A stretch of DNA of 55,529 nucleotides from an uncultured Lachnospiraceae bacterium (GTDB lineage Bacteria > Bacillota > Clostridia > Lachnospirales > Lachnospiraceae). Position numbers and translations under genes: made by a program. The notes below the pieces were generated by a model. The model saw only the letters and a list, made by a program, of their open reading frames with translations, was not told the DNA's origin and did not search any database. The stretch is taken from NCBI GenBank assembly GCA_934438085.1, contig CAKSBC010000016.1:1-55529 (forward strand), in the 5' to 3' direction. Of the stretch, positions 34,869 to 43,218 are shown piece after piece. The number at the start of each line of letters is the position of its first letter. The first letter of the stretch is position 1.

Positions 34869-35831
34869 ATGAATGGAATGATAGACGTAAACGAAATACC
34901 GGTTTTTTTAATAAACGGCTTTCTTGAAAGCGGAAAGACCTCATTTATAGCATATACTCTTTCTGAAGAGTATTTTCATATAGAGGGCGGCACACTCCTT
35001 ATCGTATGTGAAGAAGGAGAGGTAGAGTACGACAAAAAGCTTTTAAAGAGGGAAGATGTCACAAGGATAGACATTGACTCAAAGGAAGAGCTTACAAAGG
35101 AACGCTTTGAGGAACTCAATGCTCTGTACAAGCCTGAACGTGTTCTTATCGAATATAACGGAATGTGGGGAGATCCGGGAGAGCTTGAGTATCCGGAAAG
35201 CTGGGTGCTCTATCAGCAGCTTACTTTGATAGACGGAACTACAGTAGGAACTTATCTTAATAACATGAAGGCTCTTATGGGACCTATGCTTAAAAACTCT
35301 GAGCTCTGCATAGTTAACCGCTGTGACGGCAAAACCGATCAGGAGCTGATCGAATATAAGAGAAAGCTCAGACCTATGCTCATTTCAGGTTCTACAGTTG
35401 TTATGGAGAATAAATACGGAGAAATTGAGTTAGAAACTCTTGATGAGGAGCTTCCGTATGATGTTAAGCAGGATGTAATAAAGATCGGCAATGACGATTA
35501 CGGCATATGGTTCATTGATGCAAAGGACTACCCTCAGAGATATATGGGAAAAAGCGTTGAGTTCACAGCTCAGGTTATGAAACCTAAGGGACTTAAAAAG
35601 GGAGAATTTATCCCTGTGAGAATGGTTATGACATGCTGTGAAGCAGATATGCAGCCGCTTGGATATATCGCCTATTATAAAGATATTGACGCATTCAATG
35701 ACGGAGACTGGGTCAAGATAACAGCTGCATTCACAACAGAAGACAGGACAGAATACCACGGAGAGGGACCATATCTCAAGGTCGAATCAATTGTCAGAAC
35801 CGGAGCGGTGGAAACAGTTGCCGGATTCTGA
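34869..35831 (+). CDS. CobW-type GTPase joined to a YcgQ/DUF1980-like C-terminal domain
   Basis: A 320-residue protein. The N-terminal P-loop is INGFLESGKTSFI (GFLESGKT at 17-24). The CxCC metal motif of true CobW proteins is absent, and NRCD stands in the G4 position. The C-terminal part, with VRMVMTCCEADMQPLGYIAYY (Cys256-Cys257), resembles the TIGR03943/YcgQ family, which elsewhere accompanies YraQ/DUF318-type permeases. No permease is present here. The start at 34869 follows TTGGGG; a TTG at 34839 after AAGGG is an alternative. It probably works with the preceding His-rich GTPase in metal homeostasis, which is inference. Confidence 0.75.
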   Translation: MNGMIDVNEIPVFLINGFLESGKTSFIAYTLSEEYFHIEGGTLLIVCEEGEVEYDKKLLKREDVTRIDIDSKEELTKERFEELNALYKPERVLIEYNGMWGDPGELEYPESWVLYQQLTLIDGTTVGTYLNNMKALMGPMLKNSELCIVNRCDGKTDQELIEYKRKLRPMLISGSTVVMENKYGEIELETLDEELPYDVKQDVIKIGNDDYGIWFIDAKDYPQRYMGKSVEFTAQVMKPKGLKKGEFIPVRMVMTCCEADMQPLGYIAYYKDIDAFNDGDWVKITAAFTTEDRTEYHGEGPYLKVESIVRTGAVETVAGF

Positions 35832-35948
35832 TGACAAAGGAATAAACATAATACTATTTGTACGCTTAAGATGTTTTTACTTTCTTTGAATTTGTGCCTT
35901 GGATGTCGTTAAACTCTGTTTTTGTCAGACAGAAAGAGCGGAATAATT

Positions 35949-36623
35949 ATGAATACATCAAACTGGAATATTTTGACGGATGCGGCAGAATCAGATGTCG
36001 AGGTAAAAAAATCACATTTTTTATGTGAGCTGAAACTTGTACATAGTGAGGAAGAAGCAAAGGATTTTATCGACAGCATAAGAAAAAAGCATTATGATGC
36101 ACGACACCATTGCTTTGCAATGCGTATCGGTACGCCGTCAGATGTATTTGAACGCTCAGGGGACGACGGTGAGCCATCAGGAACAGCAGGAAAGCCTATG
36201 CTTGAAATCCTTAAGGGCGCAGGTATATATGATGTTTGTGCTGTTGTGACCAGATATTTCGGAGGAACACTACTTGGCACAGGCGGTCTTGTAAGGGCGT
36301 ATTCGGATTCTTTAAAAGAGGCGATTAATTTATCGGATCTTGCACCGGTGCTTGAAGGGATCAGATTTAAGGTTAAATGCGGCTATTCGGCTGCAGAAAA
36401 AATTAAACGCCAGGCGGCTAACATGGGACTTTCATCAATGGGAGAAGAGTATGCTGAGGACTGCACTCTTAATCTTCTTTCACCTAAAGCGGAAGCGGAA
36501 GCATTTGCAGATAAGGTAATACAGCTGAGTATGGGACAGGCACAGGCTGAACGGCTCGGGGAGGTCCTTTACTATGATGAGAAAGCTCCGAAAATATATT
36601 CTGACTGTGCTCAGGATTCATAA
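35949..36623 (+). CDS. yigZ: YigZ/IMPACT family protein
   Basis: A 224-residue UPF0029/IMPACT family protein. Its molecular role in bacteria is not settled; eukaryotic IMPACT proteins modulate the translation stress kinase Gcn2. The N-terminal domain holds KKSHFLCEL, KKHYDARHHCFA, DDGEPSGTAGKPMLE and RYFGGTLLGTGGLVRAYSD, all diagnostic. The C-terminal DUF1949 domain follows. The start at 35949 has GAGCGGA just upstream; an in-frame TTG at 35922 has none. The 117-base gap before it contains no clear terminator. Confidence 0.9.
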   Translation: MNTSNWNILTDAAESDVEVKKSHFLCELKLVHSEEEAKDFIDSIRKKHYDARHHCFAMRIGTPSDVFERSGDDGEPSGTAGKPMLEILKGAGIYDVCAVVTRYFGGTLLGTGGLVRAYSDSLKEAINLSDLAPVLEGIRFKVKCGYSAAEKIKRQAANMGLSSMGEEYAEDCTLNLLSPKAEAEAFADKVIQLSMGQAQAERLGEVLYYDEKAPKIYSDCAQDS

Positions 36624-36643
36624 TGGACTAACGGAGGGAGCGA

Positions 36644-36826
36644 ATGATAAATTTTCAGGAAGAGATACGCAGATTTAAGCCTTCGCTGGATGTTGATAAC
36701 ATTGAAGATGCGATTGCGGGCATTGACTTAACTGATATGACTGATCTCATGATGCAGCTTGTTGAAAATGCTGCTGATACAGCGGGAAAGAAAAACGCTG
36801 ATACAGATAAACAGAATGAATTATAA
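36644..36826 (+). CDS. Small acidic protein of unknown function (60 residues)
   Basis: I do not recognise this protein. It has 60 residues, no membrane segment, an acidic amphipathic centre (DNIEDAIAGIDLTDMTDLMMQL) and a polar C-terminus. A strong ACGGAGGGAG site precedes the ATG and the gap to yigZ is only 20 bases. Its end overlaps the start of the TPR membrane protein, suggesting the two are translated together and may act together. A short adaptor or regulatory subunit is possible but unproven. Confidence 0.65.
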   Translation: MINFQEEIRRFKPSLDVDNIEDAIAGIDLTDMTDLMMQLVENAADTAGKKNADTDKQNEL

Positions 36827-38120
36827 TACAGATCTGATTAAAATTTCAAAGGCCTATTATAATCGAGGACTTGAACGAGCTCTGCTTTCCGACCTGTCGG
36901 GCGCAGCAGAGTATCTTAAAAAGTCTCTGATATATGATAAATACCGTACTGACGCCAGAAATCTGCTCGGTCTTATTTTCTATGAAATGGGAGAGACAGC
37001 CGATGCTTTGGTTCAATGGGTCATAAGTATGAATCTTCAGCCTGAGGATAATATTGCTGACAGCTATCTGGATGAAATTCAAAGAAAGGCCGGCGCGCTT
37101 TCAGAAGCCTCAAGTCTTGTAAAAAGATTTAATCAGGCACTGAATATTGCACAAAACGGCGGCGAGGATTTTGCTATAGTAGAGCTTGGCGATATTACCA
37201 AGAGAAAACCGAATTATGTTAAGGCTCAGCTTCTCCTGGCGATACTCTATATGCAGGCAGGAGAGCATATTAAAGCCGGACGAGCTCTTATGCAGATACT
37301 GGACATCGATAAAAATCATCCGCAGGCAACCTTCCTTATGGAAGAGGTTAAAAAGGCAACCGGCAAGGCCGAAGTCGAAAGAGCCAAGCTTGAAAATGCA
37401 TATAAGCACAGAGAGCTGGAAGATGATGACGTGATCATACCTAAGACAAAAACTCAGTCGAATCTTGACAGAGTTGTCATATATATAGTCTCAGGTGTGA
37501 TTATTGGTCTGCTCAGCTTTTATATTTTGATACTTCCGTCTGTTAGACGTGCTTATAATACTGCGCTTAATGAGAGTATTATCTCAAATTCGCAGGAGCT
37601 TTCCGATGTTAATGCTTCGTATTCAAAGCTCAGCAGTGAGTATAGTGAACTCGAAAAAAACTATAACGATGTCAGTCAGAAGCTTGATGCATATGAAAAG
37701 CAGAATCTTGCATTTACATCAGCATATGAAAAGCTTAATAAGATAATAAGTGACTATTCAGCAGGTAACTATGAGGCTGCAGCATCAGAATATCTGGAAA
37801 TTGACAGGTCTGTCATTACTTCGGAGCCGCTTTTGGGACAGCTTAAGGAAGTTGACAGAGTTATGCTTAACGACGGCTTCAAGACTGTACTTGAATTGGG
37901 AACAGCTCAGTGGAACGGCGGAAATAAGGAACAGGCAGAGCATTATTACAGAGTAGCCTTAAGCATTAAAGCAGATGATCCGGAGGCAATGTTCCTTTTA
38001 GCAAGGCTGCTTCAGTCACAGGATCGTACCACAGAAGCTAATGAAATATTTGACAGGATAGTCGGAGAGCACCCTGACAGTCCTTACGCTCAGCGTTCAA
38101 TAGATGCGAGAGGCTATTGA
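36816..38120 (+). CDS. Membrane-anchored TPR protein with coiled coil
   Basis: A 434-residue protein. TPR-like repeats fill the N-terminal cytoplasmic part (for example SKAYYNRGLERALLSDLSGAAEYLKKSL and later SLKMHI-free repeats up to about residue 185). One membrane helix lies at about 218-240 (VVIYIVSGVIIGLLSFYILI). A coiled coil follows (about 247-300, SYSKLSSEYSELEKNY), then further TPRs near the C-terminus (AEHYYRVALSIKADDPEAMFLLARLL). The outer part may scaffold an envelope complex; function unknown. ATG 36816 lies within the preceding small gene and has only a weak ribosome site, so coupling is likely. In-frame ATG 36759 is an alternative. Confidence 0.72.
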   Translation: MNYNTDLIKISKAYYNRGLERALLSDLSGAAEYLKKSLIYDKYRTDARNLLGLIFYEMGETADALVQWVISMNLQPEDNIADSYLDEIQRKAGALSEASSLVKRFNQALNIAQNGGEDFAIVELGDITKRKPNYVKAQLLLAILYMQAGEHIKAGRALMQILDIDKNHPQATFLMEEVKKATGKAEVERAKLENAYKHRELEDDDVIIPKTKTQSNLDRVVIYIVSGVIIGLLSFYILILPSVRRAYNTALNESIISNSQELSDVNASYSKLSSEYSELEKNYNDVSQKLDAYEKQNLAFTSAYEKLNKIISDYSAGNYEAAASEYLEIDRSVITSEPLLGQLKEVDRVMLNDGFKTVLELGTAQWNGGNKEQAEHYYRVALSIKADDPEAMFLLARLLQSQDRTTEANEIFDRIVGEHPDSPYAQRSIDARGY

Positions 38121-38228
38121 TATAAGACCTTTGTTTGTGTTAGGTGCAATAAACTCACTTTTAATGCAGTTTCCGTACTGCGGGTACTGTTTTGATAAAT
38201 TTTCACCATTTTTATTCGGGAGAAATAA

Positions 38229-40061
38229 ATGATTTCAAAGAGAGAAGACATTAGAAACGTAGCAATAATTGCCCATGTAGACCATGGCAAGACAACGCTT
38301 GTTGACGCACTTTTACGTCAGAACGGCGTGTTCAGAGAAAACCAGGAAGTCGTTGAGAGAGTAATGGACTCAAACGATATAGAGCGAGAGAGAGGAATTA
38401 CTATTCTTTCCAAGAACACAGCCATAAGCTACAAGGGACATAAGATCAATATTGTTGACACTCCGGGCCACGCAGATTTCGGAGGAGAAGTAGAACGAGT
38501 TCTTAAAATGGTAGATGGTGTCGTTCTTCTGGTAGATGCATTTGAAGGCCCTATGCCTCAGACAAGATTTGTTTTAGGCAGAGCAATGGATCTTGATCTT
38601 CCTGTCGTTGTCTGTGTCAATAAGATCGACCGTGACGGAGCGAGACCTCAGGAGGTCGTAGATGAGGTATTGGAGCTGCTTCTTGAGCTCGGAGCTTCTG
38701 ATGAGCAGATCGACTGCCCATTCGTATACGCTTCTGCAAGAGAAGGCGTTTCATCAATGGATCCTGACAGCCTCGGAACAGATATGCAGCCGCTGCTTGA
38801 TACTATATTAGAGCACATTCCTTGTCCTACAGGTGATCCTGATGCACCGCTTCAGATGCTTATTTCCACAATAGATTACAACGAGTATGTTGGACGTATC
38901 GGAGTGGGAAAGGTCTCAAACGGAGTTATAAAGGTTAATCAGCAGGTTGTCCTCTGCAACCATCATGATGAATCCAAGATGATCAGAACCAAGGTATCAA
39001 AGCTCTATGAGTACAACGGACTTGCAAGAGCCGAGGTTGCTGAGGCAGGCATAGGTTCTATAGTTGCAATATCAGGAATTCCGGAGATACACATCGGAGA
39101 TACAATATGTGCTCCTGAAAAGGTTGAATCCATTCCTTTCCAGAAGATTTCAGAGCCTACGATTGCAATGTACTTCATGGTAAATGATTCACCGCTTGCA
39201 GGAACAGAAGGTAAATATGTTACCTCAAGACATATAAGAGACAGACTTTACAGAGAGCTTAATACAGACGTTTCTCTGAGAGTTGAGGATACCGAGACTG
39301 CAGATTGCTTCAAGGTTTCAGGACGCGGAGAGCTGCATCTTTCAGTTCTTATTGAAAATATGAGACGTGAAGGCTTTGAATTTGCAGTTTCAAAGGCAGA
39401 AGTGCTTTACAAGACCGACGAGAACGGCAAGCGCCTTGAGCCTATGGAGAAATGCTACATTGACGTTCAGGATGAATATACAGGAGCTGTCATCCAGAAG
39501 CTTACACAGCGTAAGGGCGAGCTTCTTAACATGAATCCTAACGGTGCCGGAAATACAAGACTTGAATTTACAATACCTTCAAGAGGCCTTATCGGTTACA
39601 GAAATGATTTCCTGACTGATACAAAGGGAACCGGCATTATGAATACAGCATTTGACGGTTACGGTCCTTACAAGGGAGATCTTTCTTACAGACCTACAGG
39701 ATCTATTATTTCCTGCGAGAAGGGTGAGGCTATTACCTACGGTCTGTTTAATGCACAGGAAAGAGGAACACTGTTTATAGGTCCGGGTGCAAAGGTTTAT
39801 AACGGAATGGTAGTAGGTCAGTCACCAAAGACAGAAGATGTTGAGATCAATGTCTGCAAGACAAAGAAGCTTACAAATACACGTTCATCAGGAGCAGACG
39901 ATGCACTTCATCTTACACCGCCTAGAATAATGTCTCTTGAGCAGTGCATGGACTTTATCGATACCGATGAGCTTCTTGAGGTTACTCCTCAGTCACTCAG
40001 GATAAGAAAAAAGATCCTCGATCCGCTGTTAAGAAAGAGAGCGTCATTCAAAAAAGGCTGA
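38229..40061 (+). CDS. typA: Ribosome-associated translational GTPase TypA/BipA
   Basis: A 610-residue GTPase related to EF-G that supports 50S assembly and growth under stress or cold. G1 is AHVDHGKTT at residues 15-23. ERERGITI, VDTPGHADFGGEV and NKIDRD give the other G motifs. Domains II, III and V follow, then the family-specific C-terminal domain with SSGADDALHLTPPRIMSLEQ. A CGGGAG site precedes the ATG. The 108-base gap upstream has a small GCAGT/ACTGC hairpin near 38166-38180 but no clear promoter. Confidence 0.96.
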   Translation: MISKREDIRNVAIIAHVDHGKTTLVDALLRQNGVFRENQEVVERVMDSNDIERERGITILSKNTAISYKGHKINIVDTPGHADFGGEVERVLKMVDGVVLLVDAFEGPMPQTRFVLGRAMDLDLPVVVCVNKIDRDGARPQEVVDEVLELLLELGASDEQIDCPFVYASAREGVSSMDPDSLGTDMQPLLDTILEHIPCPTGDPDAPLQMLISTIDYNEYVGRIGVGKVSNGVIKVNQQVVLCNHHDESKMIRTKVSKLYEYNGLARAEVAEAGIGSIVAISGIPEIHIGDTICAPEKVESIPFQKISEPTIAMYFMVNDSPLAGTEGKYVTSRHIRDRLYRELNTDVSLRVEDTETADCFKVSGRGELHLSVLIENMRREGFEFAVSKAEVLYKTDENGKRLEPMEKCYIDVQDEYTGAVIQKLTQRKGELLNMNPNGAGNTRLEFTIPSRGLIGYRNDFLTDTKGTGIMNTAFDGYGPYKGDLSYRPTGSIISCEKGEAITYGLFNAQERGTLFIGPGAKVYNGMVVGQSPKTEDVEINVCKTKKLTNTRSSGADDALHLTPPRIMSLEQCMDFIDTDELLEVTPQSLRIRKKILDPLLRKRASFKKG

Positions 40062-40089
40062 TATAACATTCAGGAAGGGATGCTTATAA

Positions 40090-40914
40090 TTGGACGGACG
40101 AAATAAAAAATTCATTCTTGAGCTTCAGAAAAAACCAAAGCTCAGACGAGAATCCGGGTTATATACCATAGACGGACCTAAAATGGCCGGAGAGATAGAT
40201 CCTTTTGATGCAGAGAATATATTTGTCACAAAGGAATTTCTATCCTCAAAGCATTTTGAAGATTGTGCCGAGCTGATAAAATCAAGACCGTATACGCTTA
40301 TAAGCGAAGCTGAGATGAAGCAGTTATCCGATACTGTTTCACCTCAGGGTATCCTTGTTATTGCAAAGCAAAAAAAATATAAGGGTCTTGGTGCTTTCGC
40401 AGAAGCATCATTAAAGTATGCTGCGGATAATAATGCAAAAGCTCCTCTTTTTGTATTGCTGGAGACCTTACAGGATCCCGGCAACTTAGGAACTGTCATA
40501 AGAGCCTGTGAGGCTGCAGGAGCGACAGGAATTATTGCTGATGCCGAAACTGTGGATATATATTCTCCAAAGGTCGTAAGGTCCACTATGGGAGCCATTC
40601 TCAGACTTCCGTATATAGCTGTGCAGGATTTAAAAAAGGCAGCGGATTTACTGAAAAGCGGTGAGCTCTGCGGTCAGAGTGTAAGACTCTATGCGGCTCA
40701 TCTTGACGGTGCAAAAGACTATACAGCTGTTGATTTTACCGGTCCTTCAGCATTTATGATAGGAAATGAATCAAGAGGACTTTCAGACGAGCTTACTAAG
40801 CTTGCAGATGAAAAAATATTGATACCTATGTGCGGGCATACAGAGTCCCTTAATGCTGCGGTTGCTGCTGCGGTTATATGCTTTGAAGCCTCAAGACAAA
40901 GAAGGAAGGCATAA
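40090..40914 (+). CDS. SpoU/TrmH-type RNA 2'-O-methyltransferase
   Basis: A 274-residue SPOUT methyltransferase acting on rRNA or tRNA ribose. An N-terminal substrate-binding domain (SpoU_sub_bind-like, KFILELQKKPKLR) precedes the catalytic trefoil-knot domain. The three motifs are visible: LETLQDPGNLGTVIRACEAAGATGI, FMIGNESRGLSDEL, and IPMCGHTESLNAAVAAAV. The target nucleotide cannot be assigned. The start is TTG 40090 after AGGAAGGGA. It lies 28 bases after typA, so both probably form one unit of ribosome-related genes. Confidence 0.9.
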   Translation: MDGRNKKFILELQKKPKLRRESGLYTIDGPKMAGEIDPFDAENIFVTKEFLSSKHFEDCAELIKSRPYTLISEAEMKQLSDTVSPQGILVIAKQKKYKGLGAFAEASLKYAADNNAKAPLFVLLETLQDPGNLGTVIRACEAAGATGIIADAETVDIYSPKVVRSTMGAILRLPYIAVQDLKKAADLLKSGELCGQSVRLYAAHLDGAKDYTAVDFTGPSAFMIGNESRGLSDELTKLADEKILIPMCGHTESLNAAVAAAVICFEASRQRRKA

Positions 40915-40978
40915 TCGGAAAAGCTTTGATATAAAGTTATTCTTTTCTAAATATAAGACCACAGGATGACAGATCAAT

Positions 40979-41007
40979 TTGATTGATATACTGTTTCGTG
41001 GTATAAT
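40979..41007 (+). promoter_or_regulatory. Sigma-A promoter upstream of the small membrane protein and rpoD
   Basis: TTGATT (40979-40984) and TATAAT (41002-41007) are spaced 17 bp apart. The leader is about 25-30 bases, then CGGGAGGGAGGAG and the ATG at 41040. This likely drives the small membrane protein, rpoD and downstream genes. Confidence 0.65.
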
Positions 41008-41039
41008 TATATACTAAACTCATCGGGAGGGAGGAGACA

Positions 41040-41348
41040 ATGGCTTATAAGCACAAGTATTCGCCGAGAAAAATTGGAACTATTGTCGATAGCGTGCATA
41101 TCGTAATAGGCGTTGCCGTGACGATCATGGCTGTGTTTGCGATATTTGAGCCTGTTAAGTACATGTTTCTTTTTCCTGTGATATTTGCACTTGCTGCAGT
41201 CTTATCCGGAGTGACCGGCTGGTACAGTCTTGTTACATATCAGAGAAGATCCGGAAAGAAAGCAGCAGGCATAGTTTACCTCATTGTTGCCGTATTGCTT
41301 ACAGTACTTACGATCATAAGTGCCGTATCCATATGGGGACACAATTAA
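41040..41348 (+). CDS. Small membrane protein of unknown function
   Basis: I cannot name this 102-residue protein with confidence. It has three membrane segments (about 13-33, 40-60 and 75-97), a basic N-terminus (MAYKHKYSPRKIG) and a basic cytoplasmic loop (TYQRRSGKK) between helices 2 and 3. It has an excellent ribosome site and a good promoter. It immediately precedes and may overlap rpoD, the position where dnaG usually lies in Firmicutes. Related small proteins probably occur at this position in other Lachnospiraceae, but I could not check. Confidence 0.7.
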   Translation: MAYKHKYSPRKIGTIVDSVHIVIGVAVTIMAVFAIFEPVKYMFLFPVIFALAAVLSGVTGWYSLVTYQRRSGKKAAGIVYLIVAVLLTVLTIISAVSIWGHN

Positions 41349-41368
41349 AAGGAAGGCAGGAACGGATA

Positions 41369-42547
41369 TTGGATAATAAAGAAAAATTTTTGGAGAAAGT
41401 CAATAAGCTGACTGAGGCCGCTAAAACAAACAACAACATCCTGACCTATGATGAGATCGGCGATGCATTCAAAGAGGATGATTTAAATGCCGATCAGATG
41501 GATAAGCTTTATACCCTTATTGAGGGAAGAGGCATAGATATTGTCAATTCAGACAGAGAGGTCGAGCCGAGAGCTGAAGATGACTTCGGAAATCTTGATC
41601 TCAATAAATTAGACAGTGTAGACATCGGATTAGATGATGACTACGATGATGATAAGTTCGAAGACAAGGACCTTGATGAAAATATCGATCTCGATGCTGT
41701 TGATCTTCTTGACGGTGTAGGAACAGACGATCCGGTAAGAATGTATCTGAAGGAAATAGGTACAGTGCCGCTTCTTTCTGCAGAGGAAGAGATAGAGCTT
41801 GCAAAGAGAAAAGCAGACGGAGACGAGATCGCAAAAGAAAGGCTTATTGAAGCAAACTTAAGACTCGTTGTCAGCATTGCAAAAAGATATACAGGCAGAG
41901 GCATGAGCTTCCTGGATCTTGTTCAGGAAGGAAACCTTGGTCTTATTAAGGGAGTAGAAAAGTTTGACTATACTAAGGGCTATAAGCTTTCTACTTATGC
42001 TACATGGTGGATCAGACAGTCAGTAACACGTGCTCTTGCTGATCAGGCAAGAACAATAAGAGTGCCTGTCCATATGGTAGAAACTATCAACAAGATGTCA
42101 AAGATGCAGAGAAAGCTTACTCTTGAACTTGGCTATGAGCCTAGCATACCTGAGCTTGCCAAGGCACTTGATATGTCTGAAGAGAAGGTTATGGAGATCA
42201 TGCAGATCGCCAGAGAGCCGGCTTCTCTTGAAACTCCTATCGGAGAAGAGGATGATTCTAATTTAGGAGATTTCGTTGCAGACTCAAATGTTGTAACACC
42301 TGAGCAGAATGTCGAGTCAGTTATGCTCAGAGAGCAGATAGATACTCTTCTGGGTGATTTAAAGGAAAGAGAAAGACAGGTTATAGTTCTCAGATTCGGT
42401 CTTGAAGACGGACATCCGCATACACTTGAGGAAGTCGGCAAAGAATTCAATGTCACAAGAGAAAGAATTCGTCAGATCGAGGCAAAGGCGCTCAGAAAGC
42501 TCAGAAATCCTGTTCGTTCAAAGCGCATCAGAGATTTCCTTCAGTAA
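41369..42547 (+). CDS. rpoD: RNA polymerase primary sigma factor (sigma-A)
   Basis: The housekeeping sigma factor, binding -10 and -35 promoter elements. Region 1.2 begins at DDPVRMYLKEIGTVPLLS. Region 2 carries RLVVSIAKRYTGRGMSFLDLVQEGNLGLIKGVEKFDYTKGYKLSTYATWWIRQ. Region 4 ends in TLEEVGKEFNVTRERIRQIEAKALRKLRNP. A short acidic 1.1-like region lies at the N-terminus. I prefer TTG 41369 (protein starts DNKEKFLEKVN, 392 residues) after GGAAGGCAGG; the ATG at 41333 overlaps the previous gene and lacks a site. dnaG is not adjacent. Confidence 0.95.
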   Translation: MDNKEKFLEKVNKLTEAAKTNNNILTYDEIGDAFKEDDLNADQMDKLYTLIEGRGIDIVNSDREVEPRAEDDFGNLDLNKLDSVDIGLDDDYDDDKFEDKDLDENIDLDAVDLLDGVGTDDPVRMYLKEIGTVPLLSAEEEIELAKRKADGDEIAKERLIEANLRLVVSIAKRYTGRGMSFLDLVQEGNLGLIKGVEKFDYTKGYKLSTYATWWIRQSVTRALADQARTIRVPVHMVETINKMSKMQRKLTLELGYEPSIPELAKALDMSEEKVMEIMQIAREPASLETPIGEEDDSNLGDFVADSNVVTPEQNVESVMLREQIDTLLGDLKERERQVIVLRFGLEDGHPHTLEEVGKEFNVTRERIRQIEAKALRKLRNPVRSKRIRDFLQ

Positions 42548-42549
42548 AA

Positions 42550-43218
42550 ATGAACAAACGAAATTATCAGAATGAACTTGATAATATAATTAAAAGCTAT
42601 GAGGAGGCCGGGATTCGTCCCAGTCTCCTTGTGCATAGTTGCTGTGCACCGTGTTCGTCCTATGTCATGGAGTACCTGACGAAGCATTTCGAGCTTACAA
42701 TGTACTTTTATAATCCCAACATGAACAGTCGTGAGGAATATTATAAAAGGGCGGATGAATTAAAGAGGCTTATAGCTGAAATGAAAAAATGCGGACGAAT
42801 AGACTGCATTATAGAGGATTATGATCCGGAGAGTTTTGAGGAAATAGCAGCAGGTCATGAGCTTGATCCTGAAAGAGGTGCAAGATGTCATCTCTGTTAC
42901 AGGTTGAGGCTTAAGAAAACGGCTGAATTCATGAGGAAGTGGAATAATGAGCATCCAGACAAAAGGTTTGACTTTTTTGCCACTACACTCACACTCAGTC
43001 CGCTAAAAGATGCTGCTGTACTTAATAGTATAGCTAAAGAGCTTTCGGAGCAGTATAATGAAAAATGCCTTGAAACTGATTTTAAGAAAAAAGGCGGTTA
43101 TCAAAGAAGTATAGAGCTGTCCAAGGAGTTTGGGCTCTACAGACAGAATTACTGCGGCTGCAGATTTTCAATGGCTGAAGCTGCATATAGAGAACAAGGA
43201 GGAGTTAATAATGAGTGA
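42550..43218 (+). CDS. queH: Epoxyqueuosine reductase QueH
   Basis: Reduces epoxyqueuosine to queuosine in tRNA, the non-homologous alternative to QueG. The 222-residue protein has the N-terminal HSCCAPCSSYVMEYL motif (Cys31, Cys32, Cys35). Further cysteines sit in GARCHLCYRLRL and NYCGCRFSM, which bind an Fe-S cluster and a second metal site in the family. It begins 2 bases after rpoD with a weak ribosome site, so it is probably read by coupling. No other queuosine genes are present. Confidence 0.93.
   Translation: MNKRNYQNELDNIIKSYEEAGIRPSLLVHSCCAPCSSYVMEYLTKHFELTMYFYNPNMNSREEYYKRADELKRLIAEMKKCGRIDCIIEDYDPESFEEIAAGHELDPERGARCHLCYRLRLKKTAEFMRKWNNEHPDKRFDFFATTLTLSPLKDAAVLNSIAKELSEQYNEKCLETDFKKKGGYQRSIELSKEFGLYRQNYCGCRFSMAEAAYREQGGVNNE

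Noticed and set aside
41333..41368. Longer N-terminus of RpoD starting at ATG 41333
   Set aside because: It would overlap the small membrane protein gene, has no ribosome site, and adds residues (GTQLKGRQER) not typical of sigma-A; TTG 41369 fits better.
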